Below are positions 1 to 8,167 of a stretch of DNA of 64,000 bases, piece by piece. Made by a program: the position numbers and the translations under genes. The notes beneath the pieces were generated by a model. That model made no database searches and was not told where the DNA came from. It was given only the letters and a program-made list of their open reading frames with translations. Origin of the DNA: Rhizobium indicum (GTDB taxonomy: Bacteria; Pseudomonadota; Alphaproteobacteria; Rhizobiales; Rhizobiaceae); NCBI RefSeq assembly GCF_005862305.2, contig NZ_CP054021.1:4567501-4631500 (forward strand). Direction: 5' to 3'. Each line of letters opens with the position of its first letter. Position 1 is the stretch's first letter.

Positions 1-710
1 AGGGCGGCGTCGCGGATCGCCTCGCCGCTGTCGAGCCTCAGGCGGCTGCGGCCTTGCGCCTTGATCCAGGAACCGCCTTTCCCGCGAAAGCGCCAGCCCT
101 GCCTTTGATTGCGGCCGGCGAAGATCAAGCAGTCATGGACCGCGAGATCGTCGATATCGCGCGGCTCGCCGCGCTCGGCAAGGTAGGACGGTGAGGCGCA
201 GAGGCGCGCCTTGTAGGTGGCGATCACGCGCGAGACCAGGCGGGTGTCCGACACCGTCGCCGTCGCGCCGATCCGGATCGCCAGATCGAAGCCTTCCTCG
301 ACAATGTCGGCCAGGCGATCAGTGAAGCTCACTTCGACCTGGATGTCGGGCCAGGCCCGAAGATATTTTTCAAGCAAAGGCAGCACGACGAGCCGCCCGA
401 AAGCATCGGGAACGGCAAGCCGGAGAACGCCTCGCGGCGTGCTGTTCTGCCCCGCCACGCTCGCTTCCGCCTCGTCGACCGATACAAGGATCTGCAGCCC
501 GCGCTCGTAAAACATCCGGCCTTCGTCGGTCAGGCTCAACGTCCTCGTCGTGCGGTTGAGCAGGCGCGCGCCGAGCCGGTCTTCAAGGCGGATGACAGCC
601 TTGCCTGCCGCCGAACGCGAGAGGCCCATGGCCTGGCCGCCGGCGATAAAGCTTCCGGCATCGACGACGGCCATGAAGATCAGAATATCGTTCAGGTTCG
701 TACGCGGCAT
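1..710 (-). CDS. LysR-type transcriptional regulator (3' end cut off by window edge)
   Basis: The first 236 residues or so of a LysR regulator; the C-terminus lies beyond the window. The N-terminus reads MPRTNLNDILIFMAVVDAGS, followed by the winged helix-turn-helix with RSAAGKAVIRLEDRLGARLL and the family signature NRTTRTLSLTDEG. A periplasmic-binding-like effector domain begins near residue 90 (TPRGVLRLAVPDAFG). It acts in the cytoplasm as a DNA-binding regulator. Its target is unknown: the next gene upstream (PhyH family) is on the same strand, and the gene on its 3' side is not visible. The ATG at 710 has only a weak ribosome-binding site, but the family N-terminus fits it exactly. Confidence 0.92.
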   Translation of the reverse strand, partial: MPRTNLNDILIFMAVVDAGSFIAGGQAMGLSRSAAGKAVIRLEDRLGARLLNRTTRTLSLTDEGRMFYERGLQILVSVDEAEASVAGQNSTPRGVLRLAVPDAFGRLVVLPLLEKYLRAWPDIQVEVSFTDRLADIVEEGFDLAIRIGATATVSDTRLVSRVIATYKARLCASPSYLAERGEPRDIDDLAVHDCLIFAGRNQRQGWRFRGKGGSWIKAQGRSRLRLDSGEAIRDAA

Positions 711-905
711 CAGGCAACTCGAGCGGTTCGGCTACATCAATAAGTCGGGCAGTCATGGGATCGTTCAAGGCCCGGACCATCAACGCCCATCGCGGCAGTA
801 AGGTCCCCACGCTTCGCTTCTATGTAGACGTCCCTTCGCCAATCAACCTGCTATAGCAGCCATCGCACCGGATCGCAGGTTGAAGATGGGCCCTGGAAAG
901 CCGGA

Positions 906-1829
906 CTACAGCATATCGCCGAGACTCCAATGGTTGTTCCATCGGACGTCGATTTCGTCGTCGACATTCTGATATCTGATGTCGGTGGAGAGGCGCAGCC
1001 GTCGGCTACGGTCCTGGTTGGTGGTCGAGGCGTGGATCATGTAGGGCGAGTGAAGCACCACGTCGCCGGCCTCGTAATCAGCGGCGAGCCAGCGGGTGTC
1101 GAAGCGCGCCGCCATATCGGGCAGGTCCTTCGAGATCCAGCCGCCTTCGGCCATGTGGTGGTTATAGGCGCTGATCCGCTCTTCCGCAGAAAGATCGCCG
1201 CTTGTGGCCTTGAACTCGGCTTCCATCTTGACGCCCAGGGCGTGCGAACCTTCGAGGTAGACCAGGCCACCCATCTCGGCGGGGATATCGCCGATCGGAA
1301 TCCAGGCCGTTACCAGGCGGCTGGTGCCGCCACGGAGATAGACGAGATCGTAGTGGGCGGGTGTGGCCGTCGGCGATCCCGGCTGGACGAAACGCATGAT
1401 CTTGCGCTTGTGGAGATAGGAGATACCCTGCAGGAAATCGTCCATGAAGCGGGCGAGTGGCGGTTGCGCGCAGAAGCCTTCATAGGCGGCGGAGCGGACG
1501 AGCGACATCAGGCGCCTGTCCGCCAGGCTTTTGTCGAAGCCACCGGCAGACGCCAAGCCCAGCGAAAAATCGCTTCCAGGCTCGACCAGCCCGGTTTCGG
1601 CGAGGCGTTCGAAGACCCAGCGGCGGAAATCGATCACATCGGCCCGCGGCAGAAGGCCTTTCAGCCAGACATAGCCATCGTCCTGGTAGCGGCGGCGGAT
1701 GGCGTCGATGCCGATGCCGGGATCGGTCGGCGCGAGCCAACCGATCCGCTCCGCGGGCAAGCTTCTGCCATTTGCGGCAAGAGGAAATTCCATCTTGCGA
1801 GCTTGCATGACCTCCGCAGCAATTGACAT
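906..1829 (-). CDS. Phytanoyl-CoA dioxygenase (PhyH) family protein
   Basis: A 307-residue non-haem Fe(II)/2-oxoglutarate-type oxygenase. The facial triad is visible as H159-x-D161 (PAHYDLVYLRGG) with a distal His in SPYMIHAS (H266). The Arg-rich segment RRLRLSTDIRYQ near residue 276 could hold 2-oxoglutarate. I chose the ATG at 1829 over the ATG at 1865 because AGGAG lies seven bases upstream of it and the extra N-terminus is Arg/Lys-rich and unlike the family. It is divergent from the AraC regulator at 1927, which probably controls it. The substrate cannot be read from sequence; catabolic or secondary-metabolite hydroxylation is inference. Confidence 0.85.
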   Translation of the reverse strand: MSIAAEVMQARKMEFPLAANGRSLPAERIGWLAPTDPGIGIDAIRRRYQDDGYVWLKGLLPRADVIDFRRWVFERLAETGLVEPGSDFSLGLASAGGFDKSLADRRLMSLVRSAAYEGFCAQPPLARFMDDFLQGISYLHKRKIMRFVQPGSPTATPAHYDLVYLRGGTSRLVTAWIPIGDIPAEMGGLVYLEGSHALGVKMEAEFKATSGDLSAEERISAYNHHMAEGGWISKDLPDMAARFDTRWLAADYEAGDVVLHSPYMIHASTTNQDRSRRLRLSTDIRYQNVDDEIDVRWNNHWSLGDML

Positions 1830-1926
1830 TTCACTCCTCCGTCGTTTGAGTTGACTTGTCATCAATTACCTGATCCGGCATGCCAACCGACATAGAGAAA
1901 ATTTATAGCTGGACTTTTCGCTCACC

Positions 1927-2751
1927 ATGAGAGACGCCGAGGCCATCTATAGAACGCCGCTCGGTGCGGCCGGCGGACTGGCAGTCACCGGCAGCGGCAG
2001 GCAGCATGCCCGCCGTGCGGTGACGGACCGGAAACTACCGAGTTTCGCCGTCGTCCTGGTGGAGCGGGGACAGGGTTGGCTGGATACCGCCGCCACCGGC
2101 CGCATGAGCCTGACCGGACCTGCACTGTTCTGGCTGTTTCCCAACCGCGTGCATTCCTATGGCCCCGACGAAGGCGGCTGGGACGAGCGCTGGGCGCTTT
2201 TCGAAGGGTCGTTCACGCGGGATTTCGTGAGGCTGAGGATCATCGCGGAGCGACATCCCGTTGTGGCCCTGCATCATCTCGACGAGGTGGTGCGGCTCTT
2301 CGGCAAGCTTCATGCCGATCTGCTTGACGACACCAACCTCGGGCAGGCGTCGGCGGCATTGATGCTGCATCGCATCGTTATATCAGCCGCCAGACAGGCA
2401 AGCGGCGCGGCTGATCGACGCCAGGAAAGGCTAGATATGGCCGACATCGTGGAAACGCTACGGCGGCGGGCGATGCAACCGTTGGACCTCGCAGCCTTTG
2501 CCGCCGAGCACGGCATGTCTCCGGCCACGCTGCGCAGGCGGTTCACGCTCGAAACCGGACTGCCTCCCAAGGCATTTCAGCTTCGGGTGCGCATGGACCA
2601 TGCCAAACAACTACTGGCAACCACCGACGAAAAGATCGAAACGGTGGCCGCCATGATCGGCCTGGATGACCCGTTTTATTTTTCGCGGGTCTTTCACGAA
2701 CGTGAGGGCTGCAGCCCTCGCGAATTCCGTGCGAGATATCCGCGGGTTTGA
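1927..2751 (+). CDS. AraC-family transcriptional regulator
   Basis: A 274-residue regulator with an N-terminal cupin-like sensing domain (about 1-165) and a C-terminal double helix-turn-helix. Helices are recognisable at LDLAAFAAEHGMSPATLRRRF and at the conserved end AAMIGLDDPFYFSRVFHE followed by G-x-SPREFRARYP. The last motif is the AraC/XylS signature and sits at the very C-terminus, as usual. It is divergent from the PhyH oxygenase with about 97 bp between starts, a typical regulator-target arrangement. Likely an activator responding to the oxygenase substrate, which is inference. Confidence 0.9.
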   Translation: MRDAEAIYRTPLGAAGGLAVTGSGRQHARRAVTDRKLPSFAVVLVERGQGWLDTAATGRMSLTGPALFWLFPNRVHSYGPDEGGWDERWALFEGSFTRDFVRLRIIAERHPVVALHHLDEVVRLFGKLHADLLDDTNLGQASAALMLHRIVISAARQASGAADRRQERLDMADIVETLRRRAMQPLDLAAFAAEHGMSPATLRRRFTLETGLPPKAFQLRVRMDHAKQLLATTDEKIETVAAMIGLDDPFYFSRVFHEREGCSPREFRARYPRV

Positions 2752-2762
2752 GAGCCGACAAC

Positions 2763-2925
2763 CGTGGCCGGGGTGCAGCGCCAGCCGAGCGCCGGGGCGA
2801 TGTGGGTCAGGCTCGCTTCGATGAGTTTTCTCGTCGATGAAGCCGATCTTGTCACCCTCGTCGTTGCCGTGCCGAAATGGGCGCGGTCGCGGTCGTCGAC
2901 CAGCGCGAAGATGGCGGCTGCCCCA
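2763..2925 (-). pseudogene. Decayed fragment of a luciferase-like monooxygenase gene
   Basis: On the minus strand this stretch encodes IFALVDDRDRAHFG followed after degraded sequence by LIEASLTHIAPALGWR. Both pieces match the C-terminal part of the intact LLM-class monooxygenase at 4795-5817 (IFALVDDRDRAYFG and VIEAILTHVAPAMGWR). At nucleotide level the match runs from about 2763 to 2925, with roughly 130 bp present in the intact gene missing here. There is no start codon context, flavin-binding N-terminus or complete frame. It is a partial, internally deleted copy and not a functional gene. Confidence 0.75.
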
Positions 2926-3114
2926 GACGCTTGGCTGGCGTATCCCGTGTTCACGAAGTCATGTATGATAATGGGGCGTTAGAGACGATCTTTCATCGCG
3001 TAGGGAAAATTTCGCCGCACCACCAATTGCAGGTCCGATACCGGGTGGTTTCGTTGTCCAATGCATGAACGTCCGGCTTCGCTCATTCGCGAAGCTCCGG
3101 GCGGGGAGGGGAAA

Positions 3115-4221
3115 ATGACGTCCAGCGCATCGAACGCCGATCTTGCGCCGTCGAGACCGTCCATCGTCCATGCTGCGGTTCAATTGGGACTTGTCGCCCT
3201 TCTGGTCTATGTCTGTGCCAGGGTCATGTTGCCCTTCATGGGCATTCTGCTTTGGTCGGTGATCCTGGCGGTCATGCTTCATCCCTTGCATCTGCGCCTG
3301 TCCGGCCGGATCGGCAATCGCTGGTCGGCATTTCTCATCGGGATGGTCGGCGTTGCCGTCGTGCTGGTGCCGATGTTCGTCGTCGTCACATCGCTTGGAT
3401 CTTCCATTTATTCGCTTGTTTCCGGCTTGCAGAACCACAGCCTGACAATTCCGCCGCCTCCCACGTGGCTTGCCGACCTGCCGGTGGTCGGGGCGAAGCT
3501 CTCGGAGGGCTGGTCGCTCACTGCCGCCAACCTGCCCTCGGCGCTCCGTCAATACGGTCAGATGCTGAGCAAACCTGCCGCCTGGCTCGCATCTTTCGCC
3601 GGAGGCCTCGCCGCCGGTGGCCTATCCTTCGTTCTTTCCATCGCGATCGCCGCCGTGCTTGTCGCCTATGCCAAGGGTGCTGCGGCATTCGCCCTCAGTC
3701 TGCTGGAGCTCGTCACCAACAGCAAGGCGCGGGGTGCCCGGCTCATCCATCTGACTGCCACAACGATCCGGGGCGTGGCGGTCGGCGTGGTCGGCGTGGC
3801 GGTGATCCAGTCGATGCTCGTTGGCGTTGGCTTCTTCGCCATCGGCGTTCCGGCGGCCGGCGCTCTGACGCTCGTCACGTTTCTCTTGGCAGTCGTACAG
3901 ATACCGCCGCTGCTGCTGACGCTGCCCGTCATGGCCTATGTCTTTGCCACGGAGGCAACAACACCGGCAATCATCTTCGCCATATGGTCCTTGATCGCCG
4001 GGCTGAGCGACAATTTGCTCAAACCCTTGATGCTCGGCCGTGGATCGGACGTGCCAATGCCGGTCATTTTGGTCGGTGTCATCGGAGGGATGATAGCCGA
4101 CGGCCTTCTCGGTATATTTGTTGGCCCCGTGCTGCTGGCCGTCGGCTTCGTGTTGCTGATGGAATGGCTGCATCAGCGCCCGGCCGAGGACGGACCCCGG
4201 ATCGAAGGTCCGGCCCCATGA
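3115..4221 (+). CDS. AI-2E family transporter (PerM-like permease)
   Basis: A 368-residue integral membrane protein. Hydrophobic segments include LVALLVYVCARVMLPFMGIL, a helix near SAFLIGMVGVAVVLVPMFVV, and the C-terminal block with PVILVGVIGGMIADGLLGIF and GPVLLAVGFVLL. The layout (two N-terminal helices, a central soluble stretch, a helical C-terminal half) and the G-x-ADGLLGIFVGP motif are those of the AI-2E transporter family. Family members export small molecules or act as Na+/H+ antiporters; the substrate here is unknown. The ATG at 3115 is preceded by GGGGAGGGG, better than the ATG at 3061. Its stop overlaps the start of the next gene (ATGA), implying translational coupling. Confidence 0.88.
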   Translation: MTSSASNADLAPSRPSIVHAAVQLGLVALLVYVCARVMLPFMGILLWSVILAVMLHPLHLRLSGRIGNRWSAFLIGMVGVAVVLVPMFVVVTSLGSSIYSLVSGLQNHSLTIPPPPTWLADLPVVGAKLSEGWSLTAANLPSALRQYGQMLSKPAAWLASFAGGLAAGGLSFVLSIAIAAVLVAYAKGAAAFALSLLELVTNSKARGARLIHLTATTIRGVAVGVVGVAVIQSMLVGVGFFAIGVPAAGALTLVTFLLAVVQIPPLLLTLPVMAYVFATEATTPAIIFAIWSLIAGLSDNLLKPLMLGRGSDVPMPVILVGVIGGMIADGLLGIFVGPVLLAVGFVLLMEWLHQRPAEDGPRIEGPAP

Positions 4222-4667
4222 TTACAGTTATTAGCCTCGGCTTGCTTGCGATGTCGATATGCCTCGCACTGCAGGCACTCGCTTCAGTGCTGGCCGCGCG
4301 TTATTTTGCTCACGCGCGCACGCAACCGATGGGCCGAAAGCCCTGGCGAAGGATCTTCCTGCAATTCTCGGTTCTGATGATCGTGCTCATGCTGGGCAAT
4401 ATCTTCCAGGTCGTTTTCTGGGCGCTTTTATATCGTGCGCTCGGCGCCTTCGAGGACTTCGAGACGGCCATGTATTTTTCCGGCGTCACCTTCACGTCGC
4501 TTGGTTATGGCGACGTGGTGCTTGACGGCCGTATCCGGCTGCTTGGGCCGCTGCAGGCAGCCAATGGGCTCATGATGTTCGGGATCACAACGGCCCTGTT
4601 TTTCTCGGCTATCCAGCACGCCACGGGCAAATTGGCCGTGGCACATCGAACGGCGCATGAGCCCTAA
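4218..4667 (+). CDS. Small ion-channel protein with K+ selectivity-filter motif
   Basis: A 149-residue membrane protein with helices at about 3-25, 49-72 and 111-133. Residues 91-99 read TFTSLGYGD, the K+ channel selectivity filter (T-x-x-S-x-GYGD), in the expected pore loop between the last two helices. It therefore belongs to the two-TM ion-channel (Ion_trans_2) class, with an added N-terminal helix and no RCK/TrkA regulatory domain. The ATG overlaps the stop of the AI-2E-type permease by four bases, so the two are probably made together. Potassium conductance is inferred from the filter alone. Confidence 0.82.
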   Translation: MITVISLGLLAMSICLALQALASVLAARYFAHARTQPMGRKPWRRIFLQFSVLMIVLMLGNIFQVVFWALLYRALGAFEDFETAMYFSGVTFTSLGYGDVVLDGRIRLLGPLQAANGLMMFGITTALFFSAIQHATGKLAVAHRTAHEP

Positions 4668-4754
4668 TGCATGTCGCCTAAAAGTGTGCAGCGGTTTTGG
4701 GACAACGACATGCATATAAACGAAGATCTAAAGCGCGTCGCGACGCGCTTTAGA
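4667..4754. repeat. RIME-like intergenic mosaic repeat with 28-bp perfect palindrome
   Basis: Begins at the stop codon of the channel gene. Outer arms ATGCATGTCG (4667-4676) and CGACATGCAT (4706-4715) are exact reverse complements flanking the stretch with GTGTGCAGCGGTTTTGGG. A second unit at 4727-4754 is a perfect 28-bp palindrome with half-site TCTAAAGCGCGTCG. This matches the style of intergenic mosaic elements common in Rhizobium. It lies between convergent genes and may act as a bidirectional terminator or mRNA-stabilising structure. Confidence 0.8.
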
Positions 4755-4794
4755 GTGCTGGAGCCTTGCCGACGAATACGCCTTGCCCGGGACA

Positions 4795-5817
4795 TCAGCG
4801 CCAACCCATCGCAGGCGCGACATGGGTCAGGATCGCTTCTATGACATGGGCGTTGTATTCGACGCCGAGCTGATTGGGGACGGTGAGCAGCAGCGTGTCG
4901 GCTTCGGCGATCGCCTCGTCTTCGGCGAGCTGCTTAATCAGGGCATCGGGTTCGGCGGCATAGCTGCGACCGAAGATTGCGCGGGTCTTCTCGTCGATGA
5001 AGCCGATCTTGTCCTCACCGTCGTTGCCGTAGCCGAAATAGGCGCGGTCGCGGTCGTCGACCAGCGCGAAGATGCTGCGGCTGACCGAGATGCGCGGCTG
5101 GCGCTCGTGGCCGGCTTCTTTCCAGGCCGCGCGGTATGCCCGGATCTGGTCGGCCTGCTGGACGTGGAAGGGCTCTCCCGTCTCATCGTCCTTCAGCGTC
5201 GAACTCTGCAGGTTCATGCCGAGCTTGGCCGCCCAGACGGCGGTGGCATTCGAGCTCGCGCCCCACCATATCCGCTCGCGCAGTCCCTCGGAATGCGGCT
5301 CGAGGCGCAAGAGGCCGGGCGGATTGGGAAACATCGGCCGCGGGTTCGGCTTGGCAAATCCTTCGCCGCGCAGCACTTCCAGGAAGACTTCGGCATGGTG
5401 GCGAGCCATGTCGGCCTCGCTCTGGCCTTCGGGCGGGGCGTAGCCGAAATGGCGCCAGCCATCGATCACCTGTTCGGGCGAACCGCGGCTGATGCCGAGC
5501 TGCAGGCGGCCGCCGGCGATGAGGTCGGCCGCACCGGCATCTTCGGCCATATAAAGCGGGTTCTCGTAGCGCATATCGATGACGGCGGTGCCGATCTCAA
5601 TCCGGTTGGTTCTAGCACCGACGGCTGATAGCAGCGGGAAGGGTGCGGCCAGCTGTCGGGCGAAATGATGCACGCGAAAATACGCCCCGTCAGCCCCGAG
5701 CTCCTCGGCCGCCACCGCAAGCTCGATCGACTGCAGCAGCGCATCGCCGGCGGAGCGCGTCTGCGATTGGGGCGAGGGCGTCCAGTGCCCGAACGAGAGG
5801 AAACCGATCTTCTTCAT
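4795..5817 (-). CDS. LLM-class flavin-dependent oxidoreductase (luciferase-like monooxygenase)
   Basis: A 340-residue protein of the bacterial-luciferase-like family. It starts MKKIGFLSFGHWTP, has the typical N-terminal segment ELGADGAYFRVHHFARQL, then RTNRIEIGTAVIDMRYENPL and the loop GGRLQLGISRGSPEQV. Such enzymes use reduced FMN or F420 in a TIM barrel to oxidise or cleave small substrates, often sulfonates, aldehydes or xenobiotics. The substrate is not readable here. It stands alone and is convergent with the AI-2E/channel pair. A decayed fragment of a close copy lies at 2763-2925. Confidence 0.88.
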   Translation of the reverse strand: MKKIGFLSFGHWTPSPQSQTRSAGDALLQSIELAVAAEELGADGAYFRVHHFARQLAAPFPLLSAVGARTNRIEIGTAVIDMRYENPLYMAEDAGAADLIAGGRLQLGISRGSPEQVIDGWRHFGYAPPEGQSEADMARHHAEVFLEVLRGEGFAKPNPRPMFPNPPGLLRLEPHSEGLRERIWWGASSNATAVWAAKLGMNLQSSTLKDDETGEPFHVQQADQIRAYRAAWKEAGHERQPRISVSRSIFALVDDRDRAYFGYGNDGEDKIGFIDEKTRAIFGRSYAAEPDALIKQLAEDEAIAEADTLLLTVPNQLGVEYNAHVIEAILTHVAPAMGWR

Positions 5818-6040
5818 ACCGATGCCGCACCTTGATCCGTTGTGTCTGGGGTCGATGGGTCATCGCACAATTTCGGCCCGAAAGACAATCGGAACCGGAT
5901 GAGTTCGGCGTATCACTTCTGCGGCATTGGCCTGCCATCCGCCGCTATAACCGACAGAGAGATTGTTACGGCCGCGCTAAACCCCTGACATAAACGCGTG
6001 TTACAGCCTCCGCCGGCTGCGGCGTGAGCATGGAGTTTTG

Positions 6041-6823
6041 ATGGACCAGCGCAGGGGCTCCTCATTCGAGGAAATCGACGTCGTCGCAAATTACCGGTAT
6101 CGTCCGCCTTATCCCGATGCCGTCTTTCGAAAGCTTCTGGCGATAGCTCCGCGGTCGGAGCATCTGCTGGATATCGGTTGCGGACCGGGAAAAATCTCCC
6201 GCCCGCTGTCAGGTTCGTTTGCGAGTGTCACAGCGGTCGATCCCTCCGCGCATATGATTGTGCTGGGCAGATCGCTGCCGGGTGGCGGCGCTGAGAATAT
6301 CCGCTGGATAGAAAGTTTCGCCGAGAATTTCCCGACCGATGGCCAGCGCTTCGATCTGACGGTCGCAGCAGCCAGTATTCACTGGATGGATCATGCCAGG
6401 CTGTTTCCGCATCTTCTGGCGAGTGCCGCGCCAGGTCACGTCATGGCGGTGGTTTCCGGCGACGACCCGTTCGAGCCTGCGTGGCTATCGGATTGGCATT
6501 CATTCCTGGGGAAGTGGGTTTCTGAGGTGACCGGCCAGCCTTTCGATCACAGCAGATGGTCCGAGGGCATGCGAAGCTACCAGAGCTATCTTGACCTGCA
6601 TGGCAGCGAGGACTTCATATCGGAGCATCCCTTCGAGCAGAGCGTCGAGGATTTCGTCTCCTGCCAGCATTCGCGCGACACCTTCGCACCTTCGAAACTT
6701 GGCGATCGTATCGCGACCTTCGACACGGAACTCTCTGAATTGCTACGCGCCTATTCGAATGATGATCGGTTGAGCTTTGTCGTATGCACCAGGATTGTCT
6801 GGGGCGAAATCAAGCTGATCTGA
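6041..6823 (+). CDS. Class I SAM-dependent methyltransferase
   Basis: A 260-residue methyltransferase. Motif I is HLLDIGCGPGKISRPL (about 41-56) and the acidic residue ending the second strand is in VTAVDPSAHM. The region continues with DLTVAAASIHWMDH, the motif IV area of the type-11 methyltransferase fold. The substrate is unknown. The ATG at 6041 has GGAG eight bases upstream; a TTG one codon earlier is less likely. It is followed by a palindromic repeat and has no obvious operon partner. Confidence 0.85.
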   Translation: MDQRRGSSFEEIDVVANYRYRPPYPDAVFRKLLAIAPRSEHLLDIGCGPGKISRPLSGSFASVTAVDPSAHMIVLGRSLPGGGAENIRWIESFAENFPTDGQRFDLTVAAASIHWMDHARLFPHLLASAAPGHVMAVVSGDDPFEPAWLSDWHSFLGKWVSEVTGQPFDHSRWSEGMRSYQSYLDLHGSEDFISEHPFEQSVEDFVSCQHSRDTFAPSKLGDRIATFDTELSELLRAYSNDDRLSFVVCTRIVWGEIKLI

Positions 6824-6837
6824 GAAGACACGATGTT

Positions 6838-7130
6838 TGGATTGGGCGTACGGCTTGCTCCCTCTTCTCCCCAGCGGGGGTCCGAAGGACGGGTCGAGAC
6901 CCGCGGCTCGACCCCGGTCGGTGGCCCGAAGGGTCGGATGAGGGGGCCGCACGGCAGGCCAGTCATTATTGCCCTTCGCTTACGCTCCGCGCATTCGCGG
7001 CTTCGCCGCTCACCCCCTCATCGCCTCGCTATCGCTCCGGCACTTCTCCCCGCTGGGGAGAAGAGATTCGTCGCAGCGCAGTGCCCTCTCTCATCCCCGG
7101 TCGCGGGCCATGTGTGAGGCCCGCGACCGG
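6838..7130. repeat. Palindromic mosaic repeat region between convergent genes
   Basis: Gene-free stretch between the methyltransferase and the DnaB-like gene. It contains a perfect 9+3+9 hairpin at 7043-7063 (CTTCTCCCC/GGGGAGAAG) and related GC-rich pieces at 6849-6945 that repeat parts of it (CTTCTCCCCAGCGGGG, GGTCGAGACCC). No coding signal with a plausible start was found on either strand. The composition matches rhizobial intergenic mosaic elements. Confidence 0.65.
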
Positions 7131-7146
7131 ATTCTAATCGGCGTCC

Positions 7147-7860
7147 CTACCGCGCAGCTTGAAACGCGACCTGGCCGTTGTTCAGGAAGCAGGTCTTGTC
7201 GAATAGCTTCAGGTCCAGCGGGTTCGGCAGCCTGATATCGGCGATATCGGGCAAGGGTCTCTCGGATCGCTCGTAGGATCGGTCGATCTGGGAGATGAAG
7301 ACGATGATCAGGCCGCGCTCGCGGGCGAACGCCTTCAGGGTGCGGACCTGGACGGAGAGTTCGGGATTCTCCCGTTTCTGATCGAGCAGTTGGAGATAGT
7401 CGATGACGACGAGGGTGCCGCGCGGGGCTGAGGCCAGTTTTTCCGCGATGTAGCCGGCGCTGATGGCGTCGGAGCCGTCGAATTCAAACAGGTGTTCGAA
7501 TTGCGCCCGATCTACGCCGATGGCGCGAAAGCGATCCTCGACGTTTTCTTCCGTATATTCCAGCGAGAAGAACACACCGGGACGGCCCGATTTCATCGCC
7601 TCGACGGCCAGTTCGAGGCCCATCAGGGTCTTGCCGTGGCCGGGTCGGGCGCCGACGAGCAGGAGATCGCCGGGCAGCAATTGCTGAAACAGCTTGCCGG
7701 CGGGTGCTTCCGCCGCTGCTTTTGCCGCAAGCAGGCTCCAGCCGCCGTAGCCTTCTTCCAGGGCTATGCGGTCGAGCGCCTGGTGCAAGGGTATGTTATC
7801 GGCTCGGGAGAGCTTTCTGGCTTTACGCTTCAGGTGATAGATAGGCGCAGACATCTTCAT
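7147..7860 (-). CDS. DnaB/KaiC-like RecA-fold ATPase (replicative-helicase-like, short)
   Basis: A 237-residue protein carrying only the RecA-like ATPase core. Walker A is GARPGHGKT at 70-78, Walker B is LVVIDYLQLLD at 150-160 and the sensor strand reads FISQIDR at 188-194; these are the DnaB C-terminal motifs. The DnaB N-terminal primase-interaction domain is missing; instead there is a 60-residue Lys/Arg-rich start (HLKRKARKLSR). At about half the length of DnaB it is unlikely to be the replicative helicase. AGGAGG lies just upstream of the start. A small ORF 40 bp upstream is on the same strand and may be co-transcribed. Confidence 0.8.
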   Translation of the reverse strand: MKMSAPIYHLKRKARKLSRADNIPLHQALDRIALEEGYGGWSLLAAKAAAEAPAGKLFQQLLPGDLLLVGARPGHGKTLMGLELAVEAMKSGRPGVFFSLEYTEENVEDRFRAIGVDRAQFEHLFEFDGSDAISAGYIAEKLASAPRGTLVVIDYLQLLDQKRENPELSVQVRTLKAFARERGLIIVFISQIDRSYERSERPLPDIADIRLPNPLDLKLFDKTCFLNNGQVAFQAAR

Positions 7861-7900
7861 TCATAAACCTCCTATTGCGAGCGGTTTTCGCAATCCCTCC

Positions 7901-8086
7901 TTATGCAAGATGCTCGAACAGTCGGTTCGGTTTCAAGTGGCCCCACATGAAGTCTGCTTTCCCGATGGAGGGGGGAGGCGTGGGCTGCGCCAGAATCAGA
8001 TCATAGCGCAGGAACGGCCGGGCGAAAATCGCCAGCGTCGAGTCAGGGCGAAAAGCCGTGCTTCCCGCCCACCGCCGCTTGCTCAT
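7901..8086 (-). CDS. Small hypothetical protein (61 aa)
   Basis: A candidate short gene upstream of, and on the same strand as, the DnaB-like ATPase. The ATG at 8086 is preceded by GAGGAAATCG, a good ribosome-binding site. The product begins MSKRRWAGSTAFRP and ends RLFEHLA, and contains Pro-rich QPTPPPSIGKADF. No known domain is recognised. The evidence is only the ribosome-binding site, codon third-position GC and the operon-like position. Confidence 0.45.
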   Translation of the reverse strand: MSKRRWAGSTAFRPDSTLAIFARPFLRYDLILAQPTPPPSIGKADFMWGHLKPNRLFEHLA

Positions 8087-8167
8087 CGATTTCCTCAAGC
8101 AAAAGCAGAGGGAATTGCCGTAAGCGGCTGAGCGGGAGTCGGTTTCGGGCTCGAGGACACGGCGGCT

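Noticed and set aside
7910..8131. Plus-strand frame opposite the small hypothetical gene
   Set aside because: No ribosome-binding site or motif; the minus-strand frame has a good GAGGAAA site and suits the operon direction.
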